64,000 bases of DNA, from positions 765,966 to 829,965 of the forward strand of contig CAVQFB010000011.1 in assembly GCA_963711675.1 (NCBI GenBank), written 5' to 3'. Numbering within the stretch: the stretch's first letter is position 1; every line of letters starts with the position of its first letter. This DNA comes from CAVQFB01 sp963711675. GTDB lineage: Bacteria; Acidobacteriota; Terriglobia; Terriglobales; Acidobacteriaceae. Below, piece after piece: positions 54,656-64,000 of this stretch. The position numbers were made by a program, and so were the translations under genes. The notes under the pieces were generated by a model. That model was not told where the DNA came from and made no database searches. It worked only from the letters and a program-made list of their open reading frames with translations.

Positions 54656-55398
54656 CAGCTGGCGAGTCTCTTGCAACTCGGTTTCGAGTCTCGTTGATAT
54701 TCGCCCGACTCCCTGCCATAGCGTCTGGCATCATAGAGCGCGAGCCCGGCACCGAGTTCCATGGCCATCGCGAGGAGGGCCATCACCCAGCGGAGCAACG
54801 CTACCGTCTCGTCGTAGAAGGAATTATGAGTCGGTGCGGTTTCGGCCTGCTCGTCGCCAAATTGAATGACCGAGTGTGTGTCCTTCATTTGCTGGGCGAG
54901 CACGTCACCGCGAACGATTGCCAAGAGTATGAGACTCGAGACCGCGGCGACACAGGCGATAGAAGCCAGGACCTTTACGAGCTTTTCCTGTCCCCAGGAC
55001 TCGATGAATTTCTCGACACAGAAGGGAGTGACGACGGCGATCCCAAGGCAGTAAAGATAGCTCTTCCAACCGAGCCGATAAGGATCGAAGGCGAGGAGGG
55101 AGAAAAAGAATCCCGCAACCGTAAGAACAGACGTGACGGCCCAATAATATATGGCCTTGCGGCGGCGACTGCGGATATCTCCCGCGGGCGGAGCGTGACG
55201 AAGTCGTTCCACAAGATTGCGCTCGCGGTCGACCAAGAGCGCAAGTTGGGCACGTACGGCTGTCGTCTTGGATTTATTGGTAAGCTCGATTCGTAGCCTC
55301 TCAAAATCGGCGTAACGCTCCACGTGGCCGACTACCTGTTCGACGCCCTCGAATCCGAGCTGGCTCCCGATCTCCTGATTGTTCTCGTCGCGTTCCAT
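54655..55398 (-). CDS. multi-helix membrane protein coupled to VWA-like gene
   Basis: 247 residues from ATG 55398 (AAGGAG at good spacing). A charged N-terminal domain (ERYADFERLRIELTNKSKTT, LVDRERNLVERLRHA) is followed by about four membrane helices (YYWAVTSVLTVAGFFFSLLA, YLYCLGIAVVTPFCVEKF, LASIACVAAVSSLILLAIV, LLRWVMALLAMAMELGAGLA). It has a polar periplasmic or cytoplasmic segment rich in D/E/Q near residues 180-205. Function unknown. With the downstream VWA-like protein it forms a two-gene unit that may belong to the RHS island. Confidence 0.78.
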   Translation of the reverse strand: MERDENNQEIGSQLGFEGVEQVVGHVERYADFERLRIELTNKSKTTAVRAQLALLVDRERNLVERLRHAPPAGDIRSRRRKAIYYWAVTSVLTVAGFFFSLLAFDPYRLGWKSYLYCLGIAVVTPFCVEKFIESWGQEKLVKVLASIACVAAVSSLILLAIVRGDVLAQQMKDTHSVIQFGDEQAETAPTHNSFYDETVALLRWVMALLAMAMELGAGLALYDARRYGRESGEYQRDSKPSCKRLAS

Positions 55399-55832
55399 GT
55401 CTGGTCTCCTTAGGTCCATGACCACTTACGCTTGTCTCAGAGTTCCGCCAACAAAAATAGATATGTACTCGTCAAGCCCAACTGCAAGACAAACTGCAGT
55501 GGGAAATATTGTCGAGGGTGTCCAGTCGGAAACGGTAACAATGCGGGACCCTTGGAAAATCGTCTACAAAGGTCCGCTCACGTAAACGGTTGCCGGCGGC
55601 AGCCGGGCGGGTGCGCAACCGCAAAATGAGCATTCGCATCTATTGCTTATGCGGTTGTTACTGAAGTTATCTTCGAGAAGCGTCCGTCCCTCGCTACCAT
55701 CTTCTCTGGCCCTGTGTAGCTGTACGGCAGCCTGTGAGTCTTTAGAGGAAGCTCACAAGTTATTGATTTTAAGTGGCTTTCCTGTACTGTGAAAAGAAGC
55801 CGCTTTTTCCACAGCACGCGAGAGGGTAGAAT
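55399..55832. other. intergenic stretch with a possible hairpin
   Basis: No gene is seen. At about 55772-55808 the plus strand has AGTGGCTT ... AAGCCGCT followed by a T-run. This is a plausible intrinsic-terminator-like hairpin, but no plus-strand gene precedes it. The promoter for the minus-strand pair should lie near 55400-55600. Confidence 0.35.
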
Positions 55833-56072
55833 ATGCGCTTTTCAAAGTCCAAGGTATCTGCGAAGGTTAACGTGTCCGCTGCAACGCCAATTGTCCGCAA
55901 GCTGCCTGTAACAAACAAGCCTGAAACCTCAGAACCAGCAACCGTGATCCGACTAACGCCCGGGGCGTTTAGCGAGCGCCACGCTGACGGACAGTCAGGT
56001 ACACCCCCAGCCGCTCCCGCTTGCGCGCCGTCCACTGCGATTCAATCTCTGCTCCGACCTCTTCGCCTGTGA
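55833..56072 (+). CDS. possible truncated gene next to RAYT
   Basis: ATG 55833 with GAGAGGG upstream opens a 79-codon frame. The first ~46 residues (SKSKVSAKVNVSAATPIVRK, VTNKPETSEPATVIRLTPGA) look protein-like. The rest reads antisense through the end of the transposase gene, so the original gene may have been cut by that insertion. This is weakly supported. Confidence 0.28.
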   Translation: MRFSKSKVSAKVNVSAATPIVRKLPVTNKPETSEPATVIRLTPGAFSERHADGQSGTPPAAPACAPSTAIQSLLRPLRL

Positions 56073-56507
56073 CATAGTGCCGAAAGCTGCTCCACGCCCA
56101 ATCCTCCGCTGACGCCACCAATCCCCGTTTCACCGGATTGCGATGCAGATAGCGCAGCTTTTCCACTCGCTTGCGCTCGCTCCACACGTTGAAATCATAA
56201 TACCGGGGTTGCCAAAACGGCTCATGCGCGCTCGCCACGCGCAGCTTCCGCGCCACGACCTGCTTCAGCATTTGCAGCGCCAGGCTAGAGTGCCCCGTTC
56301 CGGCTCGCTGAGTAGCAGGTGTACGTGTTCGGGCATCACCACGTAACCGACCACGTAGAAGCCGTACCACCTCCGCACTCTTTCCAACACAGCCACAAAC
56401 GTATTGCGTGCCGGTTCGGTGCCGAGCAGAGGAGCGCGATGATAACAACAGAAAGTGATGAAATGCAGCTGCCGGGTTTGTTGATATCGCTTCAGACCCC
56501 AAGGCAT
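55969..56507 (-). pseudogene. REP-associated tyrosine transposase (RAYT), frameshifted
   Basis: From ATG 56507 the first frame gives GLKRYQQTRQLHFITFCCYH and the HUH motif VMPEHVHLLLSEP, ending at ERGTL. The rest continues in another frame as SLALQMLKQVVARKLR, FWQPRYYDFNVWSERKR, and the tyrosine-bearing block RYLHRNPVKRGLVASAEDWA. One base is missing near 56283-56286. The full protein would be about 180 residues, a normal RAYT length. RAYTs move short REP hairpins, and one such hairpin lies right upstream at 56562. Confidence 0.86.
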
Positions 56508-56561
56508 AAAGCGAGAGTAGGATTGTAGGCGGCGTCTCGGCTGTGACGACTGAACATCCCC

Positions 56562-56591
56562 AGCCTTCGCACAGAACGCGAAAGGCCGGGC
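56562..56591 (+). repeat. REP-like hairpin element beside RAYT (copy 2)
   Basis: AGCCTTCGC and GCGAAAGGC form an imperfect hairpin around ACAGAAC, followed by CGGGC. A similar sequence sits at 44028-44055, also without an obvious coding role. The pairing with a RAYT gene is what is expected of REP elements. Confidence 0.5.
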
Positions 56592-56743
56592 CACCCGCCC
56601 GAAGCCGGAAATACAGGGGCAACGGTTGTTGGTCGAGGGAAAGCTCCCTACGCCGGGGGGACTCGAATACCGCCCACAAGAGTCGATGTTATAAGGCCAT
56701 CACCGGATCCGGACTGACGTGGTTGCAGCTACAGGAGGACTGA

Positions 56744-57082
56744 GTGTCAGTTGAACAAACGGATGTGGTCGATGTAGTGAGCGTCGACGCGCGGACAGAC
56801 TGTGTGGTGCTTACCATTACCGATCATCTGGATTGGAATGACAGTGTTGGCCACCAGACGGTGCTCCAGAAGAAGTTTAATGCCTACTTAGCATTCGTTG
56901 AAAGCGGTGAAATTCTGGAACGTTATCCAGAAGCCAAGGGCAGGCGCGTTTCATTTCACGTGGTCTTCAAGTACAAACCGGACGATGAGGGCAAGAAGTT
57001 CCTTGCTAGGGCACGACAGGTGATAGAGTCTGCTGGCTTCAGCATGAACTCTGATGTATTTGCGGACTCCTACGACAACTGA
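56744..57082 (+). CDS. DUF6572-like protein
   Basis: 112 residues from GTG 56744 with AGGAGG at spacing 4-5. The sequence begins SVEQTDVVDVVSVDARTDCV and has the typical VLTITDHLDWND, then HQTVLQKKFNAYLAFVESGE and VSFHVVFKYKPDDEGKKFL. It resembles DUF6572, a small cytoplasmic family frequently found near polymorphic toxins as a candidate immunity protein. The function is not established. It lies near the inner end of the right repeat arm. Confidence 0.72.
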   Translation: MSVEQTDVVDVVSVDARTDCVVLTITDHLDWNDSVGHQTVLQKKFNAYLAFVESGEILERYPEAKGRRVSFHVVFKYKPDDEGKKFLARARQVIESAGFSMNSDVFADSYDN

Positions 57083-57408
57083 ACGCGTCGTATCTTGAGT
57101 CTCTAGCGCAAAAGAGAATTAACTCGGGGTAAGCACCACGGTACCGTTTTCCGTTGATTCCGGAGTTACCCGCGATTGACAAAGCGGTGGCGGCGGTTGG
57201 ACCCCTCGTTAAGGTCGGAATAGATTCAACCGGGGAAGCCCCTCCTTGCGCTTTTTGTAACGGGTGGGTTGTGCGGGTGCACAGTTTTCGCGGAGCCGAT
57301 GCCTCATCGTTCCCTCATTTCTGCCGGTCTGAAGCGACACTACGACGTCGGGATTTGTTTGCTGCTATCACGAGCGAAAACCACCGGCGGCACCGTGGCT
57401 GCCTGACT
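57083..57408. other. non-coding edge of the right inverted-repeat arm
   Basis: No gene is recognised. Only the part next to 57409 is homologous to sequence after the stop of the left lipoprotein gene (about 57370 onward); the remaining ~290 bases are unique in the window. Confidence 0.4.
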
Positions 57409-60400
57409 TCACGGCAACTTCTTCACCCACTGCTTCTTGTCCAGAGGACTCCCGTTGCTTTTCTTCCGCCTCAGTCGCGCTAGAGGGCTCACGGGGCGAT
57501 GCGGTGATTTGTTCGTCGTCGCCAGCGCCGGCGGCGGGTAGAACGCGTTAATCGAGTTCCGCGGAAGGGTATTGTCTGCCCCGATCAGAGTTCCCGCATC
57601 AGTTGCGCCAGCGACGTAGATGTTATTTCCGACGAACGCGAATCCCGTAACCAGTGAGTCCTGAACCCCCGAATACTGCGCCTGCGAAACCAGGCGTGGG
57701 CTGCTGGGCTGAGAGTAGTCAAAGCCGAACACCATCGCCGAATCATTCACCGTGCCGACATAGGCGATCCCGTTCTGCAGAGTAATGGCAGTGGCAATTG
57801 TTGGCGGGCCAATCGGCAGATCGAAGGGGTCCGAAGGACTCAGAGTTGATTGGCTCAGCTGAACCGGCTGGTTGGGATTTGAGATGTCAAGGATTACCAA
57901 TCCGGCAGCGTCGGCCGCCAGCAAGACCTGAGAGCCCGAGACAACAGCATCCCACACGGCCGGCGCCTGTGTGTGCTGTGAGAGTAGCTTGGGAGCAGCA
58001 GGCTGAGTCATGTCGAAGATCAGCAGACCGCTGGGCCCGTCGGCGACCAACAGGAGATTGCCGTCGACCCGCATGTTGTTGGGTGTATAGGTCAGGGTGA
58101 CTGTGCTCAGCGTGACGGGCGCGTTCGGCTTGGTAACGTTCAGGCTGATCAAGCGATGATCGCCAGTCCCGACAAACAGAGTGCTGCCGGACAGCGCCAA
58201 TGTCGCAGCGGGTATGGACTGCGACGCCGTTTCCGTCGGGCTCGCGACGTTAGTGATGTTAACGGTCTTGAGCGCGTCGTTCAGTCCCAGAAACGCGTAG
58301 TTGCCCGCAAGCTCGATGGCATAACCGACCGAATTGGGGTACGACAAAAAGCCGAGCAAACTTGGGACGCTGGAGCCCAGGTCGATGATGTCCAGCCCGC
58401 CGTTGCCAAACTGATCCCCTCCTACGGCAAACATCGTCGTGTTCCGCATCACCTGGCTGACCAGCTCGCCAGCGCCAAATGGAGCCAGGTATTGTGTTTC
58501 AATGGGGCCGCCGGGGACAGAAAGTCGTATACCGGGATTCCTCCCATCGCCGCGGCGGCGAAGAACTGATTCCCCGTAAATTGGCCGTTGCCCAGATTAC
58601 CGGCGGCAACAGTCGATTTGACCACCGGATTGGCTGGATCGGTCAGATCAATCAACTGGTAGTTGAGGTCATATCCTAAGGAAAGTGCCGAACTGCCTTG
58701 CATGGCTACAACGTAACGAGAGGGGATACGGGATACATGCTGAGGGATTCCACCCGAGATGTCGAAGACCTCAGCTTCCACAAACAACAAGTTCCGTACA
58801 GTCGAGGAGCAAAACCGCCGTTGCTCAAGATGGTGCCCACCAACTTTGGTGGAGCAACAGACAAGTCATAAGTAGCGATCGTGTAGGGGAAGTTGGCGCC
58901 CGGGTCGTTGTCGACGACAACGTACATGAGACTGCCGCTGCCCACGACGCCTTCAACCGAGGGCTCCTGAATGCCCGGAGGCCAGGCAAGATCATAACGG
59001 GTCCGCACGACCGTGCCGGTTCGCACGTCAAACGTGTCAGCAGAGAACCCGTTGGGCTGTGGCACAAAACTGGTAAGCGCGTACATGATGGCCGTTCACA
59101 TTCAGTGCGAACTCCACGGGCAGGGTCGCAATCGAGGTGAGCACGGGGATCTGGGAGTGAATGTCAAAGGTGGCGATGGAAGTTGGGTAGTAATAGTTGA
59201 AATAGACGACGTAAAGACTTGTGCCGTAGACGAATGCGTCGGTCGGGTACACCGGGTTCTCGACGGCGTCGACCCAGATCGGCTGTTGCGGGTTCGTGAT
59301 GTCATAAACGTCTATGGCCGAGAAAGTGCTCTTGTTGAATGGCCCGCCCTGATCGAATGCATAGAGCAAGTTGCCATTCACAACAAGATTGCGTACGACG
59401 GTCCCGGCAACGCCCTGGTCTTCGCTTTGACGTAATCGTAGACGCGGTTGACGATTCCTGGAAACGCGCCGGTTACCCCGACAGAGGTAGTTTGGCTGGT
59501 ATGCCTACCGTTGCGGTCACCGGAACTGGCCCCGCTTGCGTGATCGAGGTGGGGGCCGTGAACTGGCCCGTGCCGGTGACGCTTCCCAAGGTGGTGGACC
59601 ACTGCGCCGAAACTGGATTGCCACCCTGTTCAGCATCAAGCTGAATGGTATTTCCCATCGCCACAAGAGGATCTGCGGGGCGAGTCACTAGCGGCAGAAT
59701 TCTCAGGACAGTGCTGTCGCAGGAGGTTGTGGTCGGGAGACATCCTGTCACCGTTGCGAACGTCTCGCTGGACACCATGGGAGCTTGGTAGAGGCCGTTG
59801 GAATCGATGGTTCCCTGGTCAGCCGTCCAATTTATGACGGTTGGACTATTCGCGCCGAGCAGCCGCCACGAGAATTGCATCGATTCTCCCGATGAGAGGT
59901 CTTTCTGCGGTGCACGAATACGCAGATTTGCCAGCCGGGAGAACGGAATGCTGTTGCTGGTCGTGTTGAACCCACTGTCGACGTTGAAGACAGCATAGAC
60001 AGGACCATCCGTGGCGCCAAACGGCACGGTCGCATCGATTTCGGTGTCGGTGGAGTTCTGAACCGTGGCGGGCACCGCCGCCCCACGTATGCCAGCGAAA
60101 TAGAGGCTGGGTATGCCAATCAAGTCATGGCCCTGCACTATCACCGGCTGGTTCGCACTGGCGCCGGTGGAAGTGATCGAGGTAAGAGTCGGAGGAAGCA
60201 GCTTGAGGTTTATGATGCCCTGTATTGGAGCATTACCGCCGTTGATGGAGAGGGTGATGAGGTCCTGAGCGGTTGGTCCGCCGATGCTCACGGGGGAGTA
60301 TACAGCCCATCTGACGAAAACTTGCCATATTGAGCTACCCAATAGACCAGTGGGTTGCTGACGCCGGTCACGATCGCCTTGAACTGTTGCGGATGTCCGT

Positions 60401-60840
60401 AGTCAACTACAGGATTTGTGGGTGAGAATGCAAGGGTAAAAACCGAGACCGTCGTGCTTGCGGATTTCGTGGAATCTCCGAGAGCGGTGGCCTTTATTGT
60501 AACGGGGCTTACGGGTGGAATAATCGCCGGTGCTGTGTAATAACCTTGCCCGTCGATTGTTCCGCTAATCGCGTCACCGCCCGGCACTCCATTTACGAAC
60601 CAGGCCACACCAGCGGTAAATGCACCGGTACCCGTGATCGTATCCCGGAAAGTAACTGAGGTGCCCGCGAGGACGTAGGGGAAGCTGGTGTCCACTCCTA
60701 CGGGAGGAAATCGTTGGCGGTGGTGGAGGAGCGGCGGGTGCGCTTGGCGAGCCGCCACCGCCGCAGCTGCAGAAAAGCCATAGTATGTTGATGATAAATA
60801 CAGCATCGAGCAACGATGAGGTACGCTGTGCAGATATCAC
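57409..60840 (-). pseudogene. LVIVD-repeat lipoprotein, frameshifted copy
   Basis: The reading frame breaks several times: near 60715, 60300, 59480, 59385, 59065 and 58790-58450. Spliced together the pieces follow the left copy from end to end: lipobox in INILWLFCSCGGG, FPYVLAGTSVTFRDTITGTG, LPLVTRPADPLVAMGN, YDITNPQQPIWVDAVENP, VEAEVFDISGGIPQHVSRIP and the C-terminal VSPLARLRRKKSNGSPLDKK. The last piece (57409-58452, ~347 residues) is a complete half-propeller. This copy should not give the full surface protein. Confidence 0.88.
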
Positions 60841-61235
60841 TGCTCGTCCAAACGTCCGGAACGATCTCTAATTTGGCCAGAATGCAATCAGACCCAGAAC
60901 ATGTTACGCCGTCGAGTACGAGGGAGAATACCTTAGCAGATACCTATTCGAAGGGACAATCTTGCTCGGCTTCGGGTCGCGAGTATAGTGGTCCAAAGAC
61001 TAGAGGAGAACAAACTCCCTTCGGCACGGAACTAACTATGGCGCTGGCGAGATGAAGGATCGAAAACAAAAACTGTCTCAGCGAAGGGGTTCACTCTATT
61101 TTTTTGTGGTTGAAATTGTGGCGGTCGGAACATCCAGGTTCCAACAAAGTTCAACAATCCTCAAGCGCCGTGCCCCAACGCCTTCATCATGAATCACTTG
61201 CGGTCTACAGAATTCAATAGCTTTCAACAATGTCT

Positions 61236-61293
61236 GGAATCTGGTTCGGGACCAGGGGGTCGGAGGTTCAAATCCTCTCTCCACACCAATCTT
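61236..61293 (+). repeat. tRNA-Pro 3'-half fragment in inverse orientation (copy 3)
   Basis: Starts GGAATCTGGTTCGGGACCAG and runs through GGTTCAAATCCTCTCTCC. It then differs (ACACC where the other copies have CCGACC) before CAATC is shared again. No D-arm sequence precedes it, so it is not a tRNA gene. It forms the outer end of the right repeat arm. Confidence 0.7.
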
Positions 61294-62406
61294 TTCAAGC
61301 AGATGGACAGCATTTCTGGGATTTCATCACAGCTGTGTGGGCGATTTTGAGGCTGAGAAATCCGCACAAGTTCAAACAGGCTGGTGTTCCTTTCTTGAAT
61401 CCAGCTCCTGCTGTTTGAGCGTTCGACTAAGACACTGCAACACATACGGCAGCTAGTGGACCACGCACGGGTTCGAAGCTTACTCCTGCATATATCCACA
61501 GGAAGCCACGGAATCGCGCCAGCCTTGCTGAATCGTGCCATAAATTGCGAATCATGTCTGCACAGAAAAAGTCGCCGGAAGAACTATTACGGATGGGTAT
61601 TGTCCCATCTGCAGCAAATGCACAGCTCAAATTCCAAATCCACGTGAAGCGCTTCATGCTTCACGGGTGTAGGCGGTGCGGCATACTCCTGCTAACATTG
61701 GACACTCATTCGTTGAAGTGACCGAGCAGCAATGGGAGGAACTTGAGGCCGGGCAGATGAATCGACAGGAACAGCTCTACGATCAAGTTGATGAACTCGA
61801 AAAGGCAGGCGTTCGAAGAAACGAAGCGAAAGGATCAACAGATATCTCTGGGAACCCGCGAAGACCTATTTGAACCAACGCGCCTCCGCCCTTCAAAGGA
61901 TTAATTTTGAGCTGAAGCCTTAGGAGCTTGTCGAAATTGCCTTTCACAATGCGGCGATCATTCGGTGATCACGCGCCAGACGCGAGGGTTTGTAGTTTCT
62001 AGTTTCCGGTCGGCCCCGCGGAGGGCGATCGTGGCAGTCGAAGGTCCAAGCCAATCGCTTAAGACCGTCGCCATTCCTTCCTAATCATCAACGCACATTT
62101 CAAAACTACCATAGTTTGGCGAATTGAATCGACCGGATTAAACGCGAGGCAAGGTGCATATAGGGGCGCGGCTCGCGTCGATATCACCAATCCCGGATAC
62201 CCCCTGGGTGAAACTGGGTGCCACGGCGCAAATAGGCAGATTACTACCAGCTCACGCAAAAAGGCTATGAGCGCTGTGCTCTGCAAAAATCAATCAGCAG
62301 CCTGCAAACTGCAGAAAAGGCGGGCCGTGAATCTGGTTTTGGCAGAGCGGCAAAGTCGTGCGGTTTTCGTTCAAGTGTCACGATCCTTCCTGTAAATTTC
62401 GCTGCC
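61294..62406. other. gene-poor stretch with zinc-ribbon remnant
   Basis: At about 61338-61366 a block GGCGATTTTGAGGCTG is shared with 40185-40211 (inverse), but on the other side of the tRNA fragment. Around 61590-61873 the frames read YCPICSKCTAQIPNPREALH, then CRRCGILLL and VEVTEQQWEELEAGQ in three different frames. This is probably a broken small zinc-ribbon protein. Nothing else is recognised. Confidence 0.35.
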
Positions 62407-62744
62407 ATGAGGCAGCTGAGATCTCTCGTTACAGTCCTCTTCGATCTGGCATCTGAACCTAGTGCAGTTCGTGAGGCTGGTGCTACGGTCGCATACTAGC
62501 CTCGTGGCCGAGAACCTGTTCCTGCGAAAGCAGGCTCGCCTTTTATTGCGAGCGCAAAGATAAACCGAGACCACTGACCGACGCCGCCCGGCTGAGTCTG
62601 GTGTTCTGGGCGCGACTATTAGAGTGGAAAGACGCGTTGATGGTTGTCAAACCAGAGACCCTGATCGGCTGGCACCGTAAAGGTTTCAAGCTGTTCTGGC
62701 ACTGGAAATCCCGCCGCAAGAAGGAGGTTGAGCCATCGACTTGA
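62407..62744 (+). pseudogene. DDE-transposase remnant
   Basis: Plus-strand fragments in two frames read LVLRSHTSLVAENLFLRKQ, then after a shift CERKDKPRPLTDAARLSLVF, WARLLEWKDALMVVKPETLI and GWHRKGFKLFWHWKSR, ending at a TGA at 62742. This is the N-terminal helix-turn-helix/linker part of integrase-core IS transposases common in Acidobacteria (IS481/IS3-like appearance). The DDE catalytic domain itself is absent. No terminal repeats were found. Confidence 0.65.
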
Positions 62745-63517
62745 GAACGAAAACCTCTTCATAATTTGTCGGCCTAAGCGGGTGGGTGCCCAGCCAAGGG
62801 ACAACCCTAAAATGATCCTCCATAATCGCGGGCACCCCCGCTATCCCATATCGGCACGATATCTACCGCTGCAGTCTCGTTCAGGTCGCACTAACAAATA
62901 TTAGGCACCGGGTCGCGGCTATTGACATGCGTTCCGAAAGAATGGATAATTCACCCGCTTTAATGAATCGCAGATTTCAGCGCGTCGCTTTCTTCCCCCA
63001 AAGACCCTAGCGCCGACGGTCAAGATTCGTTTCCAATTAGCGTCTCCGCATACTGCAGCCTACGATGGGGCCAGTCGTCCGGAGCTTGGCGAGAGACTTC
63101 TCCCAGTTCGGTTATTCGGCGCGCTTCGGCCGACTTCGTCGTGAGGAAGGTGCTAAGAATGTGCGTCGTCAGAACTCTGAGCTTCGCAAAATTGCTTCCC
63201 GGTCGTTCCATTCTTGTCACACACGCACTTGCCGGAGAGGACGTTCTCTCCGGCTGGCTTCGCACTTTGTCTGAACTGCAGCTGTTGCAGGCATTTCCCA
63301 CGCTGATCAATGCCGAGCAAGCCAATACGCGTCTTGATGCCAAACTGTGCGACGGGGGCCTTGATGCAAATTCCTAAATCAAGCAAGAGTTCGTTCCTAT
63401 TTTCATAACTTCAAAGGGCGGGCACCACGTTTGTTTTGCGCCGCGGTCTTTGCGGTTTCTGGGTCGATCACGCCGTCCGGCTCTGCTAATCAATCCCTCA
63501 CCTCCACTCACCACGAT
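62745..63517. other. gene-poor stretch before the last gene
   Basis: Frames of 60-107 codons exist on both strands between 63020 and 63390 but overlap one another and show no ribosome sites or domains. A decayed TPR-like end on the minus strand (SRQAPDDWPHRRLQYAETLI) is possible but not supported enough to annotate. Confidence 0.35.
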
Positions 63518-64000
63518 CGATTTCGAAAATCTGTCGGGCCCCTCGATGTTCAGTAATGTCAGCCCTCCGTTAACGATCTCATCAGCAACCTTGTCTGGTG
63601 GTCAAGTATTGACGAATGCGACATTTCTGCCTGCCGACCCGACGAGCGTGTACGGTACTGCCAATTTTTGCGCGGGTTGTTCACCGCAAATTACCATCGA
63701 TTTCGCTCAAAAAGTCTCCAATTTCAGCATGCTTCTTTTGAACGGCGAAACGTTTACCGTGACTTATACGGTTGAAGATGATCAAGGTGGCTCCACGCAG
63801 ATAACTCTTGTGGCCAATTCTCAGGGGGGAGCAGCGACTGTCCAGCTTCCTGACCCTAACATTCGCCAAGTCATCATAGCGGCTGACCCCAACACCTGGG
63901 ACTTCTTTGTTGACAACAATCAATTCAGCGCGAGCGGCCCAGCGTTCATCGATCCTGTCAGCTCGGGCTTCCTGACACAATATCCACACGGTGCTTCCAT
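63518..64000 (+). CDS. secreted protein, 5' frame uncertain, 3' end off window
   Basis: A plus-strand frame opens to the window edge and reads TTIDFENLSGPSMFSNVSPP, TANFCAGCSPQITIDFAQKV, SNFSMLLLNGETFTVTYTVE and TWDFFVDNNQFSASGPAF. This is an extracellular beta-sandwich type often seen in secreted acidobacterial proteins. A signal-peptide-like segment (LFCAAVFAVSGSITPSGSA) lies just upstream at about 63430-63510, but in another frame. Either the true start is later (ATG 63554) or another single-base shift occurs near 63515. Confidence 0.6.

Larger units (their letters stand above)
57370..61293 (-). repeat. right arm of ~3.9-kb inverted repeat
   Basis: Inverse-orientation counterpart of 40020-43920. 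It includes the gene leader (60841-61095), the pseudogenised lipoprotein and, at its outer end, the tRNA-Pro fragment. The arm is clearly more decayed than the left one, with at least five frameshifts in the coding part. Confidence 0.72.

Noticed and set aside
62745..63517. Possible TPR-like or kinase-related remnant on the minus strand
   Set aside because: A few TPR-like residues only; overlapping frames on both strands make chance likely.

Overview
The window looks like a chromosomal segment of a soil acidobacterium (Terriglobia / Koribacter-like). This is inferred from gene families rather than from a marker gene. The clues are a CadC-type winged-helix regulator fused to TPRs, a VWFA-related secreted protein of the acidobacterial type, a DUF2934 protein, a class-D-like sortase with an LPxTA substrate in an apparently diderm genome, an acidobacterial RHS protein, moderate-to-high GC and strong AGGAGG-type ribosome binding sites. 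No rRNA gene and no complete tRNA gene was found.

Layout. (1) 1-11.9 kb: a minus-strand CadC/TPR regulator that runs off the left edge, divergent from a plus-strand run of one small protein and seven exported or envelope proteins, mostly of unknown function (2.4-11.9 kb). (2) 12.0-21.0 kb: minus-strand stress/envelope genes (AI-2E family permease, RsbRD_N-like protein, metal P1B-ATPase, Rnk-like factor, tandem universal stress protein, M48 peptidase, VWFA-like protein and small membrane proteins). (3) 21.3-31.6 kb: a DUF2934 gene, a MacA-ATPase-MacB exporter on minus, then on plus an exported rubrerythrin, a DUF2231 membrane protein, a sortase, its LPKTA substrate, a histidine kinase and a sigma-54-type response regulator. 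Two regulatory modules with the same internal geometry lie upstream of the DUF2934 gene and of the rubrerythrin gene. (4) 31.8-40.1 kb: a decayed integrative element bounded by 49-bp direct repeats that match the 3' half of a tRNA-Pro(CGG) gene. It carries a 5'-truncated CusA-like RND pump, a CDF-like transporter, DNA-binding proteins and a broken tyrosine integrase. (5) 40.0-61.3 kb: an island flanked by roughly 3.9-kb inverted repeats. Each arm holds a copy of a giant LVIVD-repeat lipoprotein gene, intact on the left and frameshifted on the right, and each outer end carries the tRNA-Pro fragment. The interior has an RHS protein of about 1,590 residues with a string of small membrane and glycine-rich proteins, two VWA/membrane-type genes, a broken REP-associated transposase and a DUF6572 gene. 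(6) 61.3-64 kb: gene-poor DNA with transposase and zinc-ribbon remnants and the start of a secreted protein that leaves the window.

Single-base frameshifts are unusually common. They occur in mobile DNA (integrase, RAYT, right-arm lipoprotein) and in genes normally kept intact (M48 peptidase, sortase, NtrC-type regulator). Either the assembly has indel errors or this strain is losing these functions; the sequence alone cannot decide. All domain names come from motif recognition by eye, and no search or alignment program was run.
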